DNA of 64,000 nt from the NCBI GenBank assembly GCA_019415335.1, contig DXKH01000084.1, positions 39,366 through 103,365 on the forward strand. The letters are read 5' to 3'. Positions 44,122 to 53,223 of this stretch are shown in pieces (positions within the stretch are counted from its first letter, which is position 1; each line of letters starts with the position of its first letter). Origin of the DNA: Citrobacter sp. GTDB lineage: Bacteria > Pseudomonadota > Gammaproteobacteria > Enterobacterales > Enterobacteriaceae. The translations under genes and the position numbers were made by a program. The notes beneath the pieces are model-generated. The model was given only the letters and a program-made list of their open reading frames with translations, made no database searches and was not told the DNA's origin.

Positions 44122-45072
44122 ATGAAAGAACTTGTGGTCGTTGCCATTGGTGGCAACAGCATTATCAAAGATAACGCCAGCCAGTCGGTTGAACATCAGG
44201 CCGAGGCGGTGAAAGCCGTCGCCGATACCGTACTGGAGATGCTGGCTGCGGACTACAATATTGTGCTGACCCACGGCAATGGGCCGCAGGTCGGACTGGA
44301 TTTGCGCCGCGCGGAGATCGCTCACGAGCGTGAAGGGTTGCCGCTGACGCCGCTGGCAAACTGTGTCGCCGATACCCAGGGCGGAATTGGTTATCTGATC
44401 CAGCAGGCGCTGAATAACCGGCTGGCGAAGCGCGGCGAGCAGAAAGCCGTCACCGTCGTCACCCAGGTTGAGGTGGATAAAAACGATCCGGGATTTTCGC
44501 ATCCCACCAAGCCTATCGGTGCGTTCTTTAGCGAAGCCCAGCGCGATGAATTACAGCGGATCAATCCCGGCTGGCGATTTGTGGAGGATTCCGGGCGCGG
44601 CTATCGTCGGGTTGTCGCGTCACCTGAGCCGACGCGCATTGTCGAGGCGGAAGCCATTAAGGCACTGACCCAGAAAGGTTTTTTGGTTATCGGTGCGGGC
44701 GGCGGCGGGATCCCGGTGGTGCGTGGTGAGCAGGGCGATTATCAGAGCGTCGATGCGGTTATCGATAAAGATCTTTCTACCGCACTGCTGGCGCGGGAGA
44801 TCCATGCGGACATTCTGGCGATCACCACCGGCGTTGAGAAGGTGTGCATTCACTTTGGTAAACCCGAACAGCAGGCGCTGGACTGGGTCGACATCCCCAC
44901 GATGACCCGTTACATGCAGGAAGGTCACTTCCCGCCGGGCAGTATGTTGCCAAAAATTGTCGCCAGCCTGGCGTTTCTCCAGCACGGCGGCAAACGCGTC
45001 ATCATCACTACGCCTGAGTGCTTGCCGGCGGCCATTCGCGGCGAGACGGGCACCCATATTGTCCATTCATAA
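44122..45072 (+). CDS. yahI: YahI, carbamate kinase-like protein
   Basis: A 316-residue amino-acid-kinase-fold protein, same length as E. coli YahI. Carbamate kinases make ATP from carbamoyl phosphate and ADP. Seen: the N-terminal VVAIGGNSII, THGNGPQVGLDLRRAE, DPGFSHPTKPIG, IGAGGGGIPVV, VDAVIDKDLSTALLA and the end GKRVIITTPECLPAAI. Key glycine-rich and Lys/Asp elements of carbamate kinase are intact. It stands to YahEFG as YbcF (AllK) stands to FdrA-YlbE-YlbF, recovering energy from the carbamoyl group. Confidence 0.93.
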   Translation: MKELVVVAIGGNSIIKDNASQSVEHQAEAVKAVADTVLEMLAADYNIVLTHGNGPQVGLDLRRAEIAHEREGLPLTPLANCVADTQGGIGYLIQQALNNRLAKRGEQKAVTVVTQVEVDKNDPGFSHPTKPIGAFFSEAQRDELQRINPGWRFVEDSGRGYRRVVASPEPTRIVEAEAIKALTQKGFLVIGAGGGGIPVVRGEQGDYQSVDAVIDKDLSTALLAREIHADILAITTGVEKVCIHFGKPEQQALDWVDIPTMTRYMQEGHFPPGSMLPKIVASLAFLQHGGKRVIITTPECLPAAIRGETGTHIVHS

Positions 45073-45084
45073 CAGGAAGCAACG

Positions 45085-46464
45085 ATGAAGGAAAACAAAA
45101 GCCGCCGTGCGTTTCTGAGCCAGAGCGGGAAGATGGTCACCGCCGCCGCGCTATTGAGTGCTGGCGCGCCGGTCGCGTATGCGGCAACCGGTGCAACAAC
45201 CTGTGACGCGAAGGGCACCATGACGATTAACGACACCCATTACTACCTTGACAACGTCCTGCTTGAGACGGGCTTTGACTATGAGGGACACGTGGCGGTT
45301 CACACGCGTACGGCGCTGCAAACCGTGGAGATCCAGGCGGGCAAAATCGTCGCGCTACGCGACAACAAAAGCCACCCGGACGCCACGCTGCCGCATTACG
45401 ATGCGGGGGGCAAACTGATGCTGCCGACCACGCGCGACATGCACATTCACCTCGACAAAACGTTCTACGGTGGACCGTGGCGCTCGCTGAATCGTCCAGC
45501 AGGTACCACCATTCAGGACATGATCAAGCTTGAGCAGACATTGTTGCCAGAACTGCAGCCCTATACTCAGGAACATGCCGAAAAGCTTATCGACCTGCTG
45601 CAGTCGAAGGGGACTACCGTAGCGCGCAGCCACTGTAATATCGAACCGGTCTCTGGTCTTAAAAATCTCGAGGATTTGCAGGCGGTACTGGCGCGGCGTA
45701 AAGCGGGTTTCGACTGTGAAATCGTGGCGTTCCCACAGCATGGCCTGCTGTTATCGAAATCAGAACCGCTGATGCGCGAAGCGATGCAGGCTGGTGCGCA
45801 CTATGTCGGCGGGCTGGATCCGACTAACGTTGATGGTGCGATGGAAAAATCCCTCGACACTATGTTCCAGATTGCTCTCGATTACCACAAGGGCGTGGAT
45901 ATCCATCTGCATGAAACCAGCCCGGCAGGCGTCGCGGCGGTGAAGTATATGGTTGAAACGGTGGAGAAAACGCCGCAACTGAAGGGTAAGCTGACCATCA
46001 GCCACGCTTTTGCGCTGGCGACGATGAATGCGCAGCAGGTTGATGAGATTGCCGCACGTATGGCGGCGCAGCAAATCTCCATCGCCTCAACGGTGCCAAT
46101 TGGCACGCTGCATATGCCGCTGAAGCAGTTGCATGATAAAGGTGTGACGGTGATGACCGGCACGGACAGCGTGATCGACCACTGGTCGCCTTACGGTCTG
46201 GGCGACATGCTGGAGAAGGCTAACCTTTACGCGCAGCTCTATATCCGTCCCAATGAACAAAGCCTGTCCCGCGCGCTGTTCCTCGCGACAGGCAATGTGT
46301 TGCCGCTGAACGAGAAAGGCGAGCGTGTCTGGCCGAAAGCGCAGGATGACGCCAGCTTTGTGCTGGTGGACGCCTCCTGTTCTGCCGAGGCGGTCGCGCG
46401 TATTTCACCACGAAGCGCCACGTTCCATAAGGGACAACTGGTGTGGGGAAGCGTCGCTCGCTAA
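45085..46464 (+). CDS. yahJ: YahJ, Tat-exported amidohydrolase (cytosine-deaminase-like)
   Basis: A 459-residue metal-dependent hydrolase, E. coli YahJ 460. The N-terminus has a twin-arginine signal, SRRAFLSQSGK, followed by a hydrophobic stretch ending near VAYAA, so export by Tat to the periplasm is predicted. The TIM-barrel metal ligands are seen as DMHIHLDKT, ARSHCN, VDIHLHET, SHAFAL and TGTDSV. It belongs to the cytosine deaminase/hydantoinase-like group; the substrate is unknown. Placed 12 bp after yahI, it could open a ring or free a ureido compound for carbamoyl transfer by YahEFG. Confidence 0.92.
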   Translation: MKENKSRRAFLSQSGKMVTAAALLSAGAPVAYAATGATTCDAKGTMTINDTHYYLDNVLLETGFDYEGHVAVHTRTALQTVEIQAGKIVALRDNKSHPDATLPHYDAGGKLMLPTTRDMHIHLDKTFYGGPWRSLNRPAGTTIQDMIKLEQTLLPELQPYTQEHAEKLIDLLQSKGTTVARSHCNIEPVSGLKNLEDLQAVLARRKAGFDCEIVAFPQHGLLLSKSEPLMREAMQAGAHYVGGLDPTNVDGAMEKSLDTMFQIALDYHKGVDIHLHETSPAGVAAVKYMVETVEKTPQLKGKLTISHAFALATMNAQQVDEIAARMAAQQISIASTVPIGTLHMPLKQLHDKGVTVMTGTDSVIDHWSPYGLGDMLEKANLYAQLYIRPNEQSLSRALFLATGNVLPLNEKGERVWPKAQDDASFVLVDASCSAEAVARISPRSATFHKGQLVWGSVAR

Positions 46465-46480
46465 ACGGTGTATCTGTCCG

Positions 46481-47206
46481 CTACGGGCGTCGCGAGACGG
46501 CTTTTTCGTAGCGCCAGAGGGTGCCGTGATCGTTGATTGCTTCATAGCGGACCGACGAACACGGCCCACTCCGTCCCTGCAGCGGAACCGACACAGTGGC
46601 AAGCGGCGCAATCATGACACCGCTTGCACTGCCTGCCTCACAGCTTATCCCGGCCAGCGTGATATGCCACGGGGTGGGATTGGTTATCTGTAGCTGATTT
46701 TGCGCCCCGGCGTATGTCACGCGTAGCGTCTCTGCATCGCTTTCCTTAAGCGCACCGACACCTTTCGGGCGAATGAACACCTTCATACGGATGCGTAATG
46801 GCAGGACCACTTTCTGTGCCACCTGGGCGTCGGTCTGCGTCATGGGCGGGATCTGATACACGTTCAGCCAGTACAGCGCTTCACGATCGCGCGGCAGGGC
46901 TGATATATCGGTCAGTTGTAGCGTAATGCTGCGCAGTTCGCCGGGCTGCATTTTAAATACCGGTGGCAACGCGATGACGGGCGTCGTCTCCTCGTTGGGC
47001 TGGCTCGAGGGATTACCCGTATCGGTCCAGACCTGAACCAGGGCTGGCTGCTGTGGGGAATTGATCAGCGCCAGCGACGTGCTTTTGTCCCCGGCATTAA
47101 AAATCACCCGGGTCACTTCGCTGTTTACTACCCCGCGAGCGGAGAACGACAGAACGTTCAACAGCAACGCGCTACTGAAAGCTAACCACCACCTGAAGTT
47201 GTGCAT
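46481..47206 (-). CDS. Second periplasmic fimbrial chaperone, operon 4 (StbE-like)
   Basis: A 241-residue PapD-family chaperone encoded last in the operon. The signal peptide MHNFRWWLAFSSALLL ends near SARG; then SEVTRVIFNAGDKSTSL, ALPPVFKMQPGELRSITLQL, PRDREALYWLNVYQIPP, RMKVFIRPKGVG and YEAINDHGTLW. Two chaperones in one operon are known from Stb-type fimbriae, where the second may serve the adhesin. The start overlaps the adhesin gene by 35 bp and has AGGA seven to eight bases upstream. Converges with yahJ across 16 bp. Confidence 0.92.
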   Translation of the reverse strand: MHNFRWWLAFSSALLLNVLSFSARGVVNSEVTRVIFNAGDKSTSLALINSPQQPALVQVWTDTGNPSSQPNEETTPVIALPPVFKMQPGELRSITLQLTDISALPRDREALYWLNVYQIPPMTQTDAQVAQKVVLPLRIRMKVFIRPKGVGALKESDAETLRVTYAGAQNQLQITNPTPWHITLAGISCEAGSASGVMIAPLATVSVPLQGRSGPCSSVRYEAINDHGTLWRYEKAVSRRP

Positions 47207-48512
47207 AAACCGATCCTGCTGTTATGGCTTCGCCGGGAATGGCTTCCAGCGAGGCGGTGAATTCACCGTTATAAAATTCGGTCGAACCGCTTGTTGAGGT
47301 TTTACTGGTTAAATCGGCATAGCCATACCATCCCCCGGCGTTGCCCGTGGCGGTGGATGTCAGATTTGGCAGCAGGTTGATGGCGCTACCGCCCAGTTTT
47401 TCGCTGTAAATACGAATGCCCACACCGGACGCCACACCGCTGACGCCATAGTGGTTATCGAGCAGCCAGGTCCAGGCCCCCGATCCGGTTTTGAGCCCTA
47501 ACTGGTTCGCCGCATTCGCCGCCGTCTGGTTATTCACCAGAAACCCCATCGCCACGTTCGCTTTGCTGGTTGTCGAGACCGCAGTGCTGGAGATCGCGCC
47601 GGTTTCGCATTCGACGGTAATGTTAAAGGGCGTCTGCGCCGTACCGCCGCCGCTCAGTTCACCGACGCTGATCGGCGGCAGACGGACGATAGCGGGGTAG
47701 TCGTCTATCCGACAGGCGGCGCCGCGCACAAAGTAACTCTGGCTGGTGAGCGTCCAGCCACCGGGCCACTGCATGGCGCCCCAGCCGTCGTAGTTGGTTC
47801 TGCTGTCAGCGCCGTCAAACAGCCCGGAGCTCATACCGCCGCCGTGAAAGGCGATATAGCCAGCCGGCCCGGCGTAGGTATAACCATAGCGATTTGAACC
47901 GTTCACCCCTTTCGATGCGTCATCAACCCGAAACAGCTCAACGAAAACATCGCTGAAGGCGCTGCCCGGAATGTAAATGTAGGTCCCGTCATTGAACATC
48001 TCGCTTTCAGGGATGAGGCGTGTTTGCCAGTAGCGTGAGTAATATTGCCCGGTTTTCAGATTGGTCATTCTGAGCGCCACGTTTTTGACGTAGGTGTAGT
48101 AAGCGCCTTCAATCCCGGCAACCGCTTCTCTGCCACCCCAGGCATCATCGCCGTTGGTGGCGTAATACTCATACACCTTGCCGATTTCGGCGACGTCGCA
48201 GCGGAAATAGATCTGACTGGCGTTGACGCCCTGGGTGCGGCCGTTGGGCACAAAGCTGGCCGTCGAGCTGGCGAGCAGCGTGCCTTCCGTTTGAAAGCCG
48301 GTGCCGCTGCTTAAGGTGATAACGCCGGGTAGCCCCAGTTTGCCTTTGACTTCGCTATCGCCAACGCCTCCCCAACTGGCGCCGATGTAACCGGCGTCTT
48401 TCGCCGTCTGTGACAGGTCGTTGGCAGAAGTCACCCTTTTGCAGGCAGACCATGCGGGTGGGGTCAGTACGAAAGCGACCAGCAACAATGGGAGAACAGA
48501 GGATAATTTCAT
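47172..48512 (-). CDS. Large fimbrial adhesin, operon 4 (StbD-like)
   Basis: A 446-residue secreted protein, larger than FimH. The signal peptide ends PAWSACK. The N-terminal part (about 24-290) is rich in Gly, Tyr and Trp (YIGASWGGVG, YDGWGAMQWPGGW, GYIAFHGGGM) and should be the receptor-binding domain. The C-terminal pilin domain (about 300-446) has cysteines AACRIDD and TVECETG, ASGVGIRIYSEK and the end LQVVVSFQ. It starts six bases after the usher stop. The ligand is unknown; the StbD resemblance is by length, position and operon layout. Confidence 0.87.
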   Translation of the reverse strand: MKLSSVLPLLLVAFVLTPPAWSACKRVTSANDLSQTAKDAGYIGASWGGVGDSEVKGKLGLPGVITLSSGTGFQTEGTLLASSTASFVPNGRTQGVNASQIYFRCDVAEIGKVYEYYATNGDDAWGGREAVAGIEGAYYTYVKNVALRMTNLKTGQYYSRYWQTRLIPESEMFNDGTYIYIPGSAFSDVFVELFRVDDASKGVNGSNRYGYTYAGPAGYIAFHGGGMSSGLFDGADSRTNYDGWGAMQWPGGWTLTSQSYFVRGAACRIDDYPAIVRLPPISVGELSGGGTAQTPFNITVECETGAISSTAVSTTSKANVAMGFLVNNQTAANAANQLGLKTGSGAWTWLLDNHYGVSGVASGVGIRIYSEKLGGSAINLLPNLTSTATGNAGGWYGYADLTSKTSTSGSTEFYNGEFTASLEAIPGEAITAGSVYAQLQVVVSFQ

Positions 48513-48518
48513 GCGTCA

Positions 48519-51074
48519 TCACTCCTGGCGGCAAGGTAGCGTGAGTTGATATAACGGTGTGTCGCGCGTCGTCGGCAATTGATACCAGACCTGGCACTGT
48601 TGGGTGGCGTTTTTACCCCACTTAACGAACAGCACGCCGGACTGCGTAGCGATTCGGGCGTAGATTTGCCCACCCTGACCCATGATGCCCACGGCTTCGC
48701 CATCGCTGTCCGTGACGTCCGCGCCCATCGGCGGCTGGCTGCCGTCAGGCAGGGTGGTATTGATCAACGTTGCTTTGCCGTGTGTGGTCTTGAACGTTAC
48801 GCGGGAAATGGCACCGGCATAGGGGACCAGTCGCTTGCTGCCGCCCTGAAGTTCGACGTCATCGGCCATGTTCTGGCTGTCGAGGCTGATGGTGTTATAG
48901 CGATAGGGCGTTAATGACGGGAGGATTGCGTAGCCGAAACGGTCTACCGTCGCCCCCTGACCATTGCGTATCGTCGCACCGCGTGCGCCGGGGGCCTCTA
49001 CCAGTGCGAAGGTGTCGCTGGTATACGGACCGGCGGTAATCCCACCGCGATGGGCAACCAGCGTACCGGACATCCCCAGTCCATACTGCTGATAGCTGTC
49101 ACCCCGGGAAGCCCAGCCGCGGAAAGCGCCGACGGAGGTTCGGCGTTCTATATTTCCGCCCCAGGTTGAGCTGTCGCCGCTGTCATTGTTGTGCTCAATA
49201 CCGCTGTAGAGCGCCCACGAGGTGGTACTTTTCTCGCCCGTCGTCCCGCTCATCCCGACCGTGGCCGTCCGACTGTCGCGACTGCGGTTCATGTCGAGGT
49301 TGATTTGCGAGCGGCTGGAGCCAAAGTCGAACGGAATCGAAATCCCCAGTGAGACGGTGTTTTCCGTGTATTTGCGCTGGCTTTCGTTATCAAAATCGCG
49401 ATCGTTGACGCTGCTGAAGTAGCGGCTGGAGTAGGTACTCCGCTGGCGCGCGGCGCTGATATTGACGCTGATATCCCGCCAGCTATTGCTGTAACCGAGC
49501 TGCAACTGGGTGATGCGTGAGGCATTGTTGTAGTAATCCGAAGTGCTGCCGGTAAAGCTCAACATGCCCCAGTCGCCCATCGGCTGGCTGAGGGTTGCCG
49601 AGAAGTTGTTCCGCTGATTGAGCGTGTCGGAGTAGTAGGTGGTGCCGCTTTTTTCCTGGCGGCGCACGCCGAGTACGTCCTGCAAATCACGATAGCCGCT
49701 GGTGGAATAGCGATAGGCCGCCAGCACCAGGTTGGTGCCGGTGGTGAAGGTTTTGCTGTAGCTGGCCTCGACGCGCCAGCCTTGTTGCTTCTCGTCATTT
49801 TCTACGCGGGCGCTGGAGAAAACCGTATTCAGACCGAATGCGCCGACAGAGGTCGCCAGCACGCCGCCTGCGAGAAGGGCCTGGTAATTATCTGCCAGTC
49901 GCGACCCCATATTAGCCGTCAGCACGTTGCTCATTCCGCGTTGCAACACGCCTTCAATAAACTTATTTTCCACGCTGTAGTACTGACGCACGTAGCCCAT
50001 CGCCAGTTCGTAGTTCCAGTTACCGGGACGAACAGAATCCGGTACGGCAGAGTAGGGGACGGTAAAGCGCGATATCTGCCCGTTAGCGTCAACCACATCG
50101 ACCGTCAGATCGCCCTGGCCACGGGTGTTGTACAGATCGTTAATCACGAAGGCACCGGGCGCGACGGTAGTTTCATAGATGACTTTGCCTTGCTGGCGCA
50201 CCACCACATGGGACGTTGTAGTGGCGACGCCGCGCACTTCCGGGGCATAGCCTCGTTTGCCCTGAGGCCACATGCGCTGATCGGTGCTGAGCTTGACGCC
50301 GTTAAATGACAGGCTGCCAAACAGACTGCTGTTGGTGTAGTTGTCGCCGAAGGCGATGATGCTGTCCAGTTGTGGCAACGGCCGTTGTACCGAGGTGGCG
50401 ACCGCATTGTATTTGTAGTGCCCTCCCGTCTGATTATCATCGGCGTAGCGCAGGTTACCCTGATGACGAACCTGCCACAGGCCAAGGTTGAGTCCACCGT
50501 TGATATTGCTCCACAGATAGTCATAGCGCAGATGGCTGTCCGTGTTTTCGGTGTGGTAAAAGTTGGTGTTGTGGCGCAGAAACAGTGCGGTTTCCCCGGC
50601 GTCCCATTCGGAAACCGGGATGTATCCTCGCGGTGAATGTAACAGCCCCGCCTGGGGAACCACCATGTTCAGGCGTAACGTGCTTAAATCGACTTCCCAG
50701 TTGATCTTCTGTCCCAGGCTGTCGATCGGCAGGCAGGCGTCGGGCGTCGTATTATGCGTTGTACGAATGGCGCTGGCGGTAATCAGTTCAGGGGACAGGC
50801 AGGGCTGAACCCGCGCATTGTCACCTTCCGGTTTAACCAACGTGATCGACGCCTGGTGGCGAATCAACTGGTTGTTGAGCCAGACGTCGAGCACAGTGTT
50901 GCCCGTTGAAAGCGCGTCATCCTGCTGATTAAAGCGATCCAGATCCAGTGATTTGCCAAAATCGGAGCCCTGCAAAAGTGCCGGGTCAAAGTAATATTCC
51001 GCGCTCGCCGTCGCCGGGACGAATGCCAGGCCGAGCAGGGGCACGACGGCGATATTAGAGCGGATAGTCGGCAC
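48519..51074 (-). CDS. Outer-membrane fimbrial usher, operon 4
   Basis: An 851-residue usher. The signal peptide ends TASAE; the mature start is YYFDPALLQGSDFGKSLDL; the plug region holds GYAPEVRGVATT and DLYNTRGQGDLTV; the C-terminal cysteines are ATQQCQVWY and LPCRQ. The start is GTG 51074, which overlaps the chaperone gene by 20 bp and has AGGGAG nine bases upstream. It shows lower similarity to the other three ushers of the window than they do to each other, in line with a different fimbrial clade. Confidence 0.94.
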   Translation of the reverse strand: MPTIRSNIAVVPLLGLAFVPATASAEYYFDPALLQGSDFGKSLDLDRFNQQDDALSTGNTVLDVWLNNQLIRHQASITLVKPEGDNARVQPCLSPELITASAIRTTHNTTPDACLPIDSLGQKINWEVDLSTLRLNMVVPQAGLLHSPRGYIPVSEWDAGETALFLRHNTNFYHTENTDSHLRYDYLWSNINGGLNLGLWQVRHQGNLRYADDNQTGGHYKYNAVATSVQRPLPQLDSIIAFGDNYTNSSLFGSLSFNGVKLSTDQRMWPQGKRGYAPEVRGVATTTSHVVVRQQGKVIYETTVAPGAFVINDLYNTRGQGDLTVDVVDANGQISRFTVPYSAVPDSVRPGNWNYELAMGYVRQYYSVENKFIEGVLQRGMSNVLTANMGSRLADNYQALLAGGVLATSVGAFGLNTVFSSARVENDEKQQGWRVEASYSKTFTTGTNLVLAAYRYSTSGYRDLQDVLGVRRQEKSGTTYYSDTLNQRNNFSATLSQPMGDWGMLSFTGSTSDYYNNASRITQLQLGYSNSWRDISVNISAARQRSTYSSRYFSSVNDRDFDNESQRKYTENTVSLGISIPFDFGSSRSQINLDMNRSRDSRTATVGMSGTTGEKSTTSWALYSGIEHNNDSGDSSTWGGNIERRTSVGAFRGWASRGDSYQQYGLGMSGTLVAHRGGITAGPYTSDTFALVEAPGARGATIRNGQGATVDRFGYAILPSLTPYRYNTISLDSQNMADDVELQGGSKRLVPYAGAISRVTFKTTHGKATLINTTLPDGSQPPMGADVTDSDGEAVGIMGQGGQIYARIATQSGVLFVKWGKNATQQCQVWYQLPTTRDTPLYQLTLPCRQE

Positions 51075-51807
51075 TGATGCGTGCTCCCTGATCGTTGATC
51101 AAGGTAATGCGTACGCGCTGGGCGTCAGCGGTCCGCGGAAAGTGAAACGTTTCGCTGGCAAAAGGCGAAATCATGTCATTTTTTGGGTGCTGGATTTGCG
51201 ACGAGCCGCCGGGTTGCAGGGCCGCGACCGTGACGAAATAAGGCTGATTGTTCTTAATATTTATCGCCAGTTCTTTATTTCCGCTTATGCGTTTGACCTG
51301 CAGATTTTCCAGCATTTTTTGCGGATCGCCGACCAGCCCTGCCGGGCGATAAAAAAGTTTGACCCGATTGCGTAACATAATCAGCAGGCTGTTTTGTTTT
51401 TCAGTAGGGGTCGCGGATTGTCCGGTATTGGCGGGCGGGATCTGCATGAAATTAAAATAGACCAGTGACTCCCGGTCCTGCGGTAATACTTTTCCCTGGG
51501 TGTAAACAATACGAATAATTTGTCCTTCGCCTGGCTGAATGCGAAATGCCGGAGGCGTGGCAATAAACGGAACCTGGGCTGACTTTTCCGGACCATCGGC
51601 CATATTACCGTTATCGAACCAGCTCTGGACTACATAGGGAATGGCATCTTTATTTTTCAGATGCACATCGGTAGATTTCGCCGCGCCATTATAAATGATA
51701 CGCGTTCCTGTCATCGTAATACTGGCATTTACATGGCTATTGCATGCGGCTAAAAAAAGAAACAGGCAGCCTGAAATAAACGAATGATGGCGATGAGAGG
51801 TTCGCAT
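51055..51807 (-). CDS. First periplasmic fimbrial chaperone, operon 4
   Basis: A 250-residue PapD-family chaperone. The signal peptide starts MRTSHRHHSFISG; the core holds an odd AACNSHVNA, where a cysteine precedes the likely cleavage site, so a lipoprotein cannot be fully excluded. Then SITMTGTRIIYNGAAKSTDV, TPPAFRIQPGEGQIIRIV, DRESLVYFNFMQIPP, RVKLFYRPAGL. ATG 51807 has AGGGAA seven bases upstream; the open frame upstream overlaps the pilin gene antiparallel in phase and is not coding. Confidence 0.92.
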   Translation of the reverse strand: MRTSHRHHSFISGCLFLFLAACNSHVNASITMTGTRIIYNGAAKSTDVHLKNKDAIPYVVQSWFDNGNMADGPEKSAQVPFIATPPAFRIQPGEGQIIRIVYTQGKVLPQDRESLVYFNFMQIPPANTGQSATPTEKQNSLLIMLRNRVKLFYRPAGLVGDPQKMLENLQVKRISGNKELAINIKNNQPYFVTVAALQPGGSSQIQHPKNDMISPFASETFHFPRTADAQRVRITLINDQGARISADYPL

Positions 51808-51828
51808 AGTATTTTCCCTGAATGTGGA

Positions 51829-51850
51829 TGGCGGGAATACATTCCCGCCA
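51829..51850 (-). promoter_or_regulatory. Intercistronic 22-bp palindrome after the operon 4 pilin gene
   Basis: TGGCGGGAAT and ATTCCCGCCA flank only two bases: a perfect 10-bp stem ten bases after the pilin stop codon and just before the chaperone ribosome site. Same position and near-loopless design as 3817-3836 in operon 1. Confidence 0.7.
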
Positions 51851-51859
51851 GAACAGCGT

Positions 51860-52393
51860 TTACTGATAAGACACGGCGTATTGCAGTGAAGCCAGCACCG
51901 TACCGGTGGTGGCGGCACCGCCGCTGTAATACTGGGCTTTATAGGTCGCGCTCGCCGAGGTCTTGTCAGCCGCGAGTGAGAGGTCGCCAGTGCCGGTAAA
52001 GGCGCTGCGGAAATCAATTTCGTCGCCGCTGGTGTCGAGAATTTGGATCTCAACATCCGTCGCAGAGCCCGTGCTGCCAAGGTTTCCGGTAGCAGAACTG
52101 ATGTTGTTGCCCACGAAGACCGTCGAGATCTGCACGCCAGAAGGGGAGCCGGTACAGTTGCTTACACCGACATCAAAGGTCGTCGCGCCAGCCACCTGAT
52201 TGGCATTCAGTTCGGTAGCCGTTACGGTTGGCAGTAATACCACCGGTGAGGCATCAGAACCGTTTACCGATATTGAACAGGTTTCGTCACTTACTTCGCC
52301 CATAAACGTAATGGTATTGTCTGAAGCCAGTGCATTTGTGGAAAAGAGCGCAGAAGCCATCAGCGCCGAAAGGAAGGCACGATTTAAGGTCAT
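51860..52393 (-). CDS. Major fimbrial subunit, operon 4
   Basis: A 177-residue secreted pilin. The signal peptide MTLNRAFLSALMAS ends NALASD; the mature part begins NTITFMGEVSDETCSISVNG, has the second cysteine VSNCTGSPS, the ATDVEIQILDTSG strand and the terminal LQYAVSYQ. It differs clearly from FimA and from the pilins of operons 1 and 3. GGAG lies eight bases before the ATG. First gene of the minus-strand operon pilin-chaperone-usher-adhesin-chaperone. Confidence 0.92.
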   Translation of the reverse strand: MTLNRAFLSALMASALFSTNALASDNTITFMGEVSDETCSISVNGSDASPVVLLPTVTATELNANQVAGATTFDVGVSNCTGSPSGVQISTVFVGNNISSATGNLGSTGSATDVEIQILDTSGDEIDFRSAFTGTGDLSLAADKTSASATYKAQYYSGGAATTGTVLASLQYAVSYQ

Positions 52394-53223
52394 AATATAA
52401 ACTCCATTTTTTTCAGTCGTGTTGATTTACCCTGCAAAGACAGGGTTCTTCCATGCCCAGGGACATTTATCGCGATGGCTCTGTGCGGGAATAGGGGATA
52501 AAATAAAATTATTGGTAATTTTCTTAAAGGATGAATTTTTTTTGCACTGAGTATATCGTCATAACCATTATTCTCGCAGCGAGATTCATCTCTCCCAAAT
52601 GAATAAGTTAATTTGTCTGTGCGAATATTACCCGGAATATTCCTGGAGATGAAAATCGTTTAAAACGAACAGATAGATTACTGATGATAGGTTGTGACTA
52701 TTGAATTTTGGAAATGGATCGGCGGTAACTTTATTAGGAATTTTATATTATTAGATGATTAATATTGAAGTGTTTCGCCGGGTGAAAAGAAAATTCCCAT
52801 TTAATTGAGAGTCAGACCAGGAAAATTCGCATTTTATGCATAAGAAAAAATGAATAGTTCACCATGCTAACCATTTTGCTGGCCATAAGCCGGGATAAGA
52901 ATTTTCTTTGAATACAAACATACTTTTGGAACCTTGATCGTGAGGGTTCCAATAATTGCGGCCTGCGCAACATCAAAAAACAGGAAAATAATTTTTCCTC
53001 CGCAATTGATGTTGTACCGTTTTTGCCATGTTTAGAACAAAAAACATGATGTCAGACCCTAAAAGAGAGGGCTGATGGCGGTTTTCTGACCTGAGTTTTG
53101 TCTGCTGCGGCACGAGCAGGTCTTTGGAGGCTGACAAACCATTGCTCTCACAACGAGGAGGAGGCGATTTTCTGGAAAGATAAGTGAGCACAGCGGCAAG
53201 CGCTGTGCGTCAGAAACGGGGTC
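52394..53223. other. Intergenic region upstream of fimbrial operon 4
   Basis: About 830 bp, AT-rich near the pilin gene, which needs a promoter here. A hairpin (TTGGAACC 52926-52933 with GGTTCCAA 52945-52952) lies near the middle. The 72-codon minus frame at 52973-53191 has no ribosome site or recognisable motif. No gene is called. Confidence 0.55.

Noticed and set aside
52973..53191. 72-codon minus ORF near rcnA, thought of as a transposase remnant
   Set aside because: No DDE, HTH or terminal inverted repeat pattern was seen; the idea has no support.
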